From contig NZ_ALEE01000820.1 in NCBI RefSeq assembly GCF_000282995.1, positions 1-5,065 of the forward strand: 5,065 nt of DNA. Reading direction: 5' to 3'. A program made the position numbers and the translations under genes. The stretch's first letter is position 1. Each line of letters begins with the position of its first letter. The notes below the pieces were generated by a model. The model saw nothing but the letters and a program-made list of their open reading frames with translations, was not told where the DNA came from and searched no databases. This stretch comes from Melaminivora alkalimesophila. GTDB taxonomy: Bacteria; Pseudomonadota; Gammaproteobacteria; Burkholderiales; Burkholderiaceae_C. Shown in pieces: positions 1 to 5,065 of the stretch.

Positions 1-118
1 TGCGGCTGCTGCCGCGCGGGCGCGCACCCCCGGCGCCGGTCTTGCGCTCGATGGCGCCGCCGACCAGGAGGAGGCCACCCTGCTGGCGCCCGGGCGCAGC
101 TGGTTTCCCGGTCCGCTG
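1..118 (+). other. Open, coding-like stretch upstream of the first visible start of the cyclase gene
   Basis: No stop codon lies in the reading frame of the downstream cyclase from position 2 onward. Read in that frame, the codons are strongly G-rich at position 1 and G/C-rich at position 3, as in the gene itself, and encode an Ala-rich then acidic and Pro/Gly-containing segment ending ...GRSWFPGPL just before the GTG at 119. No in-frame ATG or GTG occurs here; the ATG at 51 is in another frame and stops early. A purine-rich AGGAGGAGG lies at 66-74. Either this is the 5' part of the cyclase gene, whose start is then left of the window, or it is a leader or the end of another gene. Composition slightly favours coding; this is inference. 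Confidence 0.45.
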
Positions 119-2191
119 GTGCGCAAGCTGTTGCTGGTGGCGGCGCTGGCGGTGCTGGCGGCCGGTGCACTGACCGGCTGGCTGGTGGCGCGTGCCGCGG
201 GGCAGGAGGCGATGGACCGCCTGGTGGTCCAGCAGGGCGACGAGGTGGAGCTGGTGGCGCGGCTGCTGTCGAGCAAGATCGAACAGAGCCAGAAGGTGCT
301 GTCGACGGTGGCGGAGGGAATCACGCCCGGCATGCTCGATTCGCCGGCCTCGCTCGAATGGCTGCTGCAGCAGGGCCTGCCGGCGGTGCGCTTCTTCGAT
401 GCCACCTCGGTGGCGCGCCACGACGGCCAGCTGAGCGTCAACCTGCGCTACGGGCAGCTGGAGAAGGCTTCTGAGCTCGATCCGGCCGAGCGCGACTACC
501 TCGTGCGCACCCTGGTCGAAGGCAAGCCGCTGGTGTCCGAACTGATCGGCACGCGGCCGTCGGACGCGCGCGTGATGTTCACCCACCCGCTGCTGCTTCG
601 GGAGGGCGGCGTCGGCGGCGTGGTGGCGGGGGTGCTGCGGCTGCAGTCCCAGGGGCTGCTGCCGCATTCGCTGGCGCTGCCGGCCCGCTCGGACTCGCGG
701 CTGGTGGTGTTCACGCGCGAGGGCGTCATCCTGTCGCACCCGGACGCCGGGCGTGTGCTCGGCCATGTGCGCGACGAGCCGGGCCTGGCAGAGGCCTACG
801 AGCGCTGGCGCAGCCGCGGCAAGCCGCTCAACGGCAGCAGCCTCACGGAGTCGCGCTCCGGCCATGTGGTCAGCCTGGCGAGCGTGCCGATGCCGCAATG
901 GATGGTGGCGCGCGTGAGCGATGCGCGCACGCTGCTCGCGCCGGTCGAGGGCGTACAGCGGCGCGCCTGGCAGGTGGCGGCGCTGGTGACCGCCCTGGTG
1001 GGCCTTGCGGCGGTGCTGGCGATCGGCTGGCTGGCACGGCCCCTGGCGCAGCTGCGCGAGCGCGCCATGGCGGTGCTGGACGATGCCTTCGATCCGGAGG
1101 ACACGACCGCGGAGGGCGGCGCCATCCACGCCCACTGGCCGCGCTCGGCCGGCGAGGTGGACGACGTGGTGCGGGTGTGCTTGCGCCTGCTCGAGCACCG
1201 GCGCGCGCACCGCCAGGGCTGGCAGGCGCTGTCGCAGCAGCTGCAGGCGGTGCTGGCCCACGTGCCGCTGGGCATCGCCCTGACGCACGAGGAACGGGTC
1301 CAGGTGGCGAGCCTGCAGGCCTGCCGGCTCCTTGACCACAGCCCGGCGCAGCTGCGCGGGCGCCTGCTGCTCGACCTGCTGGCGCCGCAGGAGGGCGAGG
1401 CCGACAGCATGGCGCGCCAGGTGCGGGCGCAGTTCGCCGCCCACGGCCGTTTCGAGGGCGAGCTGCCGCTGCTGCGGCGCGACGGCGGCGTGCAATGGGT
1501 GCGCGCGCAGGGGCGGCCGATCCATGCCGAGGACCCGCAGCGCGGCACGCTGTGGGTGCTGGAGGACTGCACCGCCACCCGCGCCGCACGCCAGCACGAG
1601 GCCTGGAGCGGCGGCCACGATGCGCTGACCCTGCTGCTGCACCGTCCTGCCTTCGAGGAACGCCTGCGCGCGCTGCTGGAGGCGCGCGCGACGCAGGGAC
1701 TGCCTGCGCTGCCGGGCGCACCGCAGCCGCCGGGCCTGTATGGCGACGAGGGCAGCGGCGCGCTGCTGTTCCTCGACCTGGACCATTTCACGGTCATCAA
1801 CGACGTGGCCGGTCATGCGGCGGGCGACGACGTGCTGCGGCATCTGGCGCGGCTGCTGGAGTCGGAGCTGCGGCAGATGGGCTGGGTGGCGCGCGTCGGC
1901 GGCGACGAGTTTGCCGTGGTGCTGCCCGGGGTGACTTCGGCGCGTGCGCTGGCGGTGGCCGAGCAGCTGCGCGCGGCCGTGCAGGCCTGGGAGCCCTCGT
2001 ACCTGGGGCGCAGCTTCACGCTCGGCCTGAGTATCGGGCTGGTGCCGCTCAGCCCCGGGCTGCGCGACGTGGCGCTGCTGCTGCACACGGCCGACATGGC
2101 CTGCTACGCCGCCAAGCGGGCGGGTCGCAACCGCGTGGAGGTGCGGCGCGTGATGCCACAGCCGGAAGCCGGTCCCGCGGCTGCGCCCTGA
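119..2191 (+). CDS. Membrane-bound sensor diguanylate cyclase (Cache-like sensor, HAMP-like linker, PAS, GGDEF)
   Basis: Predicted to make the second messenger cyclic di-GMP from two GTP at the inner membrane in response to a periplasmic or PAS-sensed signal. Numbering from the GTG at 119 (690 aa): hydrophobic anchor 4-24 after an Arg-Lys pair; periplasmic region 27-282 resembling a double Cache domain (RVMFTHPLLL near 151, LVVFTREGVILSHP near 195); second membrane helix 283-305; HAMP-like linker from 306; PAS domain about 368-488; GGDEF domain about 500-677. In the last, FLDLDHFTVIND carries metal ligand D553 and guanine-binding N561 and D570, the active loop GGDEF is 594-598, and ACYAAKRAGRNRVEV closes the domain. 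No EAL domain follows, so synthesis rather than breakdown is expected. Oddities: the inhibitory RxxD is RQMG (585-588), the usual LTGLxNR is LTLLLHR (503-509), and a Pro/Gly-rich insert fills about 521-547. The start is uncertain: GTG 119 has no clear ribosome binding site and the frame is open to the left edge. The signal sensed is unknown. Confidence 0.9.
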   Translation: MRKLLLVAALAVLAAGALTGWLVARAAGQEAMDRLVVQQGDEVELVARLLSSKIEQSQKVLSTVAEGITPGMLDSPASLEWLLQQGLPAVRFFDATSVARHDGQLSVNLRYGQLEKASELDPAERDYLVRTLVEGKPLVSELIGTRPSDARVMFTHPLLLREGGVGGVVAGVLRLQSQGLLPHSLALPARSDSRLVVFTREGVILSHPDAGRVLGHVRDEPGLAEAYERWRSRGKPLNGSSLTESRSGHVVSLASVPMPQWMVARVSDARTLLAPVEGVQRRAWQVAALVTALVGLAAVLAIGWLARPLAQLRERAMAVLDDAFDPEDTTAEGGAIHAHWPRSAGEVDDVVRVCLRLLEHRRAHRQGWQALSQQLQAVLAHVPLGIALTHEERVQVASLQACRLLDHSPAQLRGRLLLDLLAPQEGEADSMARQVRAQFAAHGRFEGELPLLRRDGGVQWVRAQGRPIHAEDPQRGTLWVLEDCTATRAARQHEAWSGGHDALTLLLHRPAFEERLRALLEARATQGLPALPGAPQPPGLYGDEGSGALLFLDLDHFTVINDVAGHAAGDDVLRHLARLLESELRQMGWVARVGGDEFAVVLPGVTSARALAVAEQLRAAVQAWEPSYLGRSFTLGLSIGLVPLSPGLRDVALLLHTADMACYAAKRAGRNRVEVRRVMPQPEAGPAAAP

Positions 2192-2241
2192 GGAAAGGCG
2201 CGGCGGCCCGGCCGTCCCTTGCGGCTGGCGCGTCGGCTCGC
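2192..2241. other. 50-bp gap between convergent genes
   Basis: This spacer separates the TGA of the cyclase gene (2189-2191) from the TGA of xdhB (2242-2244, read on the minus strand). It holds no ORF, and the only structure seen is the hairpin at 2208-2228. The two genes are convergent, so no promoter is expected here. Confidence 0.8.
2208..2228. terminator. Candidate GC-rich hairpin, possible bidirectional terminator
   Basis: CCGGCCG at 2208-2214 pairs with CGGCTGG at 2222-2228 (seven pairs, one of them G-U in the plus-strand RNA) around a 7-base loop. It sits between two convergent stop codons, where a shared terminator would be expected. Neither side carries a proper U tract: the minus-strand RNA has only a short CUUUCC further on and the plus-strand RNA none. 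Intrinsic termination is therefore unproven, and in such GC-rich DNA a stem of this size can arise by chance. Confidence 0.3.
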
Positions 2242-4581
2242 TCAGTCTTCCAGCCGCCCCAGCGCGCGCAGCACGTTTTCCGCGGTCGCCGGGGCCCGCA
2301 ACTCGATGCGCTCGCCCGGCGCGAACCTGCCCCCGCTTGCGCCGTCGCGCGCCGCAGCGATGGCGTTGCGCAGCGCCTCGTACACGCTCACCGCCAGCAT
2401 GAAGGGCGGCTCGCCCACGGCCTTGCTGCCGCCCACGTTGTCCTCGCGGTTGGCCTCGTGCCATAGCCGCACCTGGAAATGCTCGGGTACGTCGCCGGTG
2501 GCCGGGATCTTGTAGGTGCTGGGGGCGTGCGTCGCCAGCCGGCCGCGTTCGTCCCAGACCAGCTCCTCGGTGGTCAGCCAGCCCATGCCCTGCACGAAGC
2601 CGCCCTCGATCTGGCCGATGTCGATGGCCGGGTTGATGCTGCGGCCCACGTCGTGCAGGATGTCGATGGCCAGCACACGGCTCTCGCCAGTGGTGGTGTC
2701 GATGGCCACCTCGGTGCAGGCCGCGCCATAGGCGAAATAGAAGAACGGCCGGCCCGTGAGGGTGGTCTTGTCGTAGTGGATCTTGGGCGTGCGGTAGAAG
2801 CCGTCGCTCCACAGCTGGATGCGGTTGGCGTAGGCGGCGACCACCACCTCCTCCCAGCGGCGCACGACCTTCGGGGAGGTGACGAGGCCGCCCTCGAACT
2901 GCACCGCGCCCGCGCCGCAGCCGTCCAGCCCGGCGACGAAGGCCGCCAGGTTGTCGCGGATGGTGCGCGCAGCGTACTGGGCGGCGCGGCCGTTCAGGTC
3001 GGTGCCGCTGGAGGCGGCGGTGGCGCTGGCGTTCGGCACCTTGCTGGTGTCGCTGGCCGTGACCAGCACGCGCGCAAGCGGCACGCCCAGCTCGTCGGCG
3101 ACGATCTGCGCCACCTTGGTGTGCAGCCCCTGGCCCATCTCGGTGCCGCCGTGGTTGACCTGCACGCTGCCGTCGGTGAAGACGTTGACCAGCGCGCCCG
3201 CCTGGTTGAACAGCGTGGCGGTGAAGCTGATGCCGAATTTCACGGGCGTGACCGCCAGGCCGCGCTTGAGCACCGGGCTGGTGGCGTTCCACTGCGCAAT
3301 CGCCGCCTGGCGCTGCCGGTAATGCGCCTGTCGCTCCAGTTGCGGCAGGAGCTCGTGCAGGATGTTGTCCTCGACGCGCATCTGGTAGTGCGTCACGTCG
3401 CGCTCGCCGAGGCCATAGAGGTTGCGCATGCGCACGTCCAGGGCGTCCAGGCCCAGGTGCCGCGCGATGTCGCCGAGGATGGCCTCGATGGCGATCACCC
3501 CCTGCGGCCCGCCGAAGCCGCGGAACGCCGTGTGGCTCTGCAGGTTCGTCTTGCAGCGGTAGGAGGCGATCTCCACGTGCTCCAGGAAATAGGCGTTGTC
3601 GCAATGGAACACGGCGCGGTCGGCGACGGCGCCGGACAGGTCGGCGCTGTGGCCGCAGTTGGCCGCCATCATGAGTTTGAGTCCGGCGATGCGCCCGCTC
3701 GCGTCGAAGCCCACGTCGTATTCGTAGGCGAAGGGGTGGCGCTTGCCGGTGACCACAAAGTCGTCGTCGCGGTCCAGGCGCAGCTTCACGGGCCGGCCGA
3801 ACTTGTGCGCCGCCACCGCCGCCCAGACCGCGAGGTGGCCGGCCTGGGTCTCCTTGCCGCCGAAGCCACCCCCCATGCGCCGGCACTCGATGCGCACGGC
3901 GTGGCTGTCCACGCCCAGCGCGTGCGCCACCCAGTGCTGCACCTCGCCGGGGTGCTGGGTGCTGGAATGGATCCACCACTGGCCCTGCTCCAGCGGCAGC
4001 GCGTAGGCGATCTGGCCCTCCAGGTAGAAATGTTCCTGCCCGCCGACCTCGAAGCGGCCCTGCAGGCGGTGCGGCGCCGTGGCGAGCGCACCGGCCGCAT
4101 CGCCGCGGCGCACGTGCACGGGCGGCAGCACCCAGCTCTGCGCGGCCAGTGCGTCCTGCACGCTGAGGATGGCGGGCAGCGGGGTGATGGACAGCTGCAC
4201 GGCACGCGCCGCGCGCCGCGCGCCCATGACGGAATCCGCCAGCACCAGGCCGATGACCTGGCCGACGTATTGCACCGTGCCGTGCGCGAACACCGCCTCG
4301 TCGCGCGCGGCGGTGGGAAAGACGGCGAGGCCGGGCACATCCTCGGCCAGCACCACGCCGTGCACGCCGGGCAGGGCCAGCGCGGCGCCGGTGTCCACGC
4401 CGTCGAGCGTGCCGTGCGCCACCGGGCTCAGGATGGGGGCGGCGTAGAGCGTGCCCTTGAATTCCGGCAGGTCATCGACGTAGGGGGCGCTGCCCGCCAC
4501 CTGGGCGCGGGCGCTCTCGTGCGGGTGGGGGCGCCCGACGGCCGGAGCCTCGGGCTGCAGGGCGATGTCGTCGCGCTTCAT
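2242..4581 (-). CDS. xdhB: Xanthine dehydrogenase, molybdopterin-binding (large) subunit XdhB
   Basis: Catalytic subunit of the cytoplasmic molybdenum hydroxylase that oxidises hypoxanthine to xanthine to urate in purine breakdown, passing electrons to the Fe-S/FAD subunit XdhA. The 779 aa match the usual bacterial XdhB length. An N-terminal hammerhead domain (about 22-135, with ARAQVAGSAPYVDDLP) is followed by the two molybdopterin-binding domains. Active-site residues, aligned by motif and spacing to bovine XDH: Q209 (SSTQ; bovine Q767), E244 (GGGFGGKE; E802), R322 (DRAVFH; R880), R354 (TAFRGFGGPQG; R912) and the catalytic base E724 (AVGEPP; E1261). E244 and R322 recognise purines and are replaced in aldehyde oxidases, so a true xanthine dehydrogenase is favoured. 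The ATG at 4581 is chosen because it has a strong Shine-Dalgarno and overlaps the xdhA stop (ATGA). A longer reading from GTG 4662 would add an Arg/Gly-rich, non-family extension inside xdhA. Probably cotranscribed with xdhA from a promoter right of the window. Confidence 0.96.
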   Translation of the reverse strand: MKRDDIALQPEAPAVGRPHPHESARAQVAGSAPYVDDLPEFKGTLYAAPILSPVAHGTLDGVDTGAALALPGVHGVVLAEDVPGLAVFPTAARDEAVFAHGTVQYVGQVIGLVLADSVMGARRAARAVQLSITPLPAILSVQDALAAQSWVLPPVHVRRGDAAGALATAPHRLQGRFEVGGQEHFYLEGQIAYALPLEQGQWWIHSSTQHPGEVQHWVAHALGVDSHAVRIECRRMGGGFGGKETQAGHLAVWAAVAAHKFGRPVKLRLDRDDDFVVTGKRHPFAYEYDVGFDASGRIAGLKLMMAANCGHSADLSGAVADRAVFHCDNAYFLEHVEIASYRCKTNLQSHTAFRGFGGPQGVIAIEAILGDIARHLGLDALDVRMRNLYGLGERDVTHYQMRVEDNILHELLPQLERQAHYRQRQAAIAQWNATSPVLKRGLAVTPVKFGISFTATLFNQAGALVNVFTDGSVQVNHGGTEMGQGLHTKVAQIVADELGVPLARVLVTASDTSKVPNASATAASSGTDLNGRAAQYAARTIRDNLAAFVAGLDGCGAGAVQFEGGLVTSPKVVRRWEEVVVAAYANRIQLWSDGFYRTPKIHYDKTTLTGRPFFYFAYGAACTEVAIDTTTGESRVLAIDILHDVGRSINPAIDIGQIEGGFVQGMGWLTTEELVWDERGRLATHAPSTYKIPATGDVPEHFQVRLWHEANREDNVGGSKAVGEPPFMLAVSVYEALRNAIAAARDGASGGRFAPGERIELRAPATAENVLRALGRLED

Positions 4582-5065
4582 GGCAGGGCCTCCTCGGCGG
4601 GAACGAGCGGGGCCAGCTCGTGCAGCGCAGCGCCGGCCGCGCCGCCCTGGCCCTCGCGCCACAGGCGCAGCACCAGCGCCCCCAGGGCCTCGCGGCGGTA
4701 GTGGGCGGAGGCGCGCATGTCGCTGATGGGCTGGAATTCGGCCTGCAGCACGGCCGCGGCGCGCCGGGCGGTGGCCTCGCTCCAGGGTTGGCCGGCGAGC
4801 GCGGCCTCGGTCTGCCGGGCGCGTGCCGGCGTGGCGGCCACGCCGCCGGCGCCGATGCGCGCCCGCACCACCGTGCCGCCCTCCAGCTGCAGGTTCAGCA
4901 CCAGGCAGACGGCGGAGATGTCGTCGTCGAAACGCTTGGAGACCTTGTAGGCGGCGAGCAGCTGGCCCGGCGCGGGCGGCGGCACGTGGATGAAGGCAAG
5001 CAGCTCGTCCGACGCCATCACGTTCGTGCGATAGCCGGTGTAGAGATCCTCCAGCGGCAGCCGCC
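4578..5065 (-). CDS. xdhA: Xanthine dehydrogenase, FAD/Fe-S (small) subunit XdhA, C-terminal part, cut by the window edge
   Basis: Last 161 residues of the subunit that takes electrons from the molybdenum centre through two [2Fe-2S] clusters to FAD and NAD+. The frame continues past 5065, so the 5' part with the Fe-S domains and most of the FAD domain is missing only because the window ends; the GTG at 5021 and ATG at 5018 are internal codons. What remains starts with the end of the FAD domain (LEDLYTGYRTNV, then DELLAFIHVP, as in the family pattern TGYR...pdEl...I.vP). It goes on through the CO-dehydrogenase-flavoprotein C-terminal domain (AYKVSKRFDDDISAV, ARIGAGGVAATPARA, PISDMRASAHYRRE). 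The stop TGA (4578-4580) overlaps the xdhB start by 4 bp, the normal xdhA-xdhB order. The sequence is typical, with no sign of frameshift. Confidence 0.93.
   Translation of the reverse strand, partial: RLPLEDLYTGYRTNVMASDELLAFIHVPPPAPGQLLAAYKVSKRFDDDISAVCLVLNLQLEGGTVVRARIGAGGVAATPARARQTEAALAGQPWSEATARRAAAVLQAEFQPISDMRASAHYRREALGALVLRLWREGQGGAAGAALHELAPLVPAEEALP
4589..4595 (-). promoter_or_regulatory. Ribosome binding site of xdhB
   Basis: On the minus strand GAGGAGG stands 7 bases before the ATG at 4581, a near-ideal Shine-Dalgarno at good spacing. It lies inside the last codons of xdhA and decides the xdhB start in favour of 4581 over the upstream GTG at 4662. With the ATGA overlap at 4578-4581 it suggests translational coupling of xdhB to xdhA. 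Confidence 0.75.

Noticed and set aside
796..1800. 334-codon minus-strand ORF inside the cyclase gene
   Set aside because: Its product is Ser/Arg/Ala-rich with no domain and lies wholly antisense to a gene with clear PAS and GGDEF motifs. It is a typical GC-rich shadow.
1495..2466. 323-codon plus-strand ORF spanning the end of the cyclase gene and the end of xdhB
   Set aside because: It is an Ala/Arg/Gly-rich out-of-frame reading that crosses a real stop and the convergent gene's end; no motif supports it.
4582..4662. Longer xdhB start at GTG 4662
   Set aside because: The added 27 residues are Arg/Gly/Ala-rich, lie inside xdhA and do not resemble XdhB N-termini. The ATG at 4581 has a strong Shine-Dalgarno and the stop/start overlap.
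2479..4701. 740-codon plus-strand ORF covering most of xdhB
   Set aside because: It is antisense to xdhB with codons in exact register with the sense codons. Its openness only reflects the near absence of TTA, CTA and TCA codons in this GC-rich gene. Its translation is low-complexity (Ala, Gly, Val, His, Arg) with no recognisable domain, whereas xdhB carries every family motif.
5016..5021. GTG 5021 or ATG 5018 as the start of a small 147-aa protein
   Set aside because: The frame continues to the window edge and encodes the conserved XdhA stretch with TGYR just upstream, so these are internal codons of a truncated xdhA.
119..5065. A functional link between purine oxidation (XdhAB) and c-di-GMP synthesis from GTP
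   Set aside because: The genes are convergent, share no operon or visible regulatory site, and sensor cyclases are found beside many unrelated genes. Adjacency alone does not support a joint system.

Overview
This is a GC-rich piece of bacterial chromosome with two convergent transcription units, both of ordinary core-genome character. The protein sequences and the strong G/C preference at third codon positions fit a betaproteobacterium of the Burkholderiales (Comamonadaceae or Rubrivivax/Sphaerotilaceae type). That placement is inferred from general likeness and was not searched.

Left half (about 1-2191, + strand): one long gene for a membrane-anchored sensor diguanylate cyclase. In order it has a transmembrane anchor, a periplasmic Cache-like sensor, a second transmembrane helix, a HAMP-like linker, a PAS domain and a C-terminal GGDEF domain. 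The catalytic GGDEF motif is intact, but the product-inhibition site (RxxD) reads RQMG. The frame is open all the way to the left edge, so the true start could be outside the window; the GTG at 119 is the first conventional in-frame start visible.

Middle (2192-2241): a 50-bp gap between the two convergent stop codons. It holds a GC-rich hairpin that may act as a terminator for one or both strands.

Right half (2242-5065, - strand): the end of a xanthine dehydrogenase operon transcribed right to left. The 3' part of xdhA (FAD subunit) runs off the right edge. It is followed, with a 4-bp ATGA stop/start overlap, by a complete xdhB (molybdopterin subunit) whose purine-binding and catalytic residues are all present. 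XdhA and XdhB together would oxidise hypoxanthine and xanthine to urate with NAD+ as electron acceptor. The maturation gene xdhC, which often follows xdhB, is not here: xdhB is the last gene before the convergent cyclase gene.

I found no RNA genes, mobile elements, CRISPR arrays or evident horizontally acquired segments, and nothing that looks like a new multi-gene system. The points worth checking are the cyclase's altered regulatory and N-terminal features and the missing xdhC.
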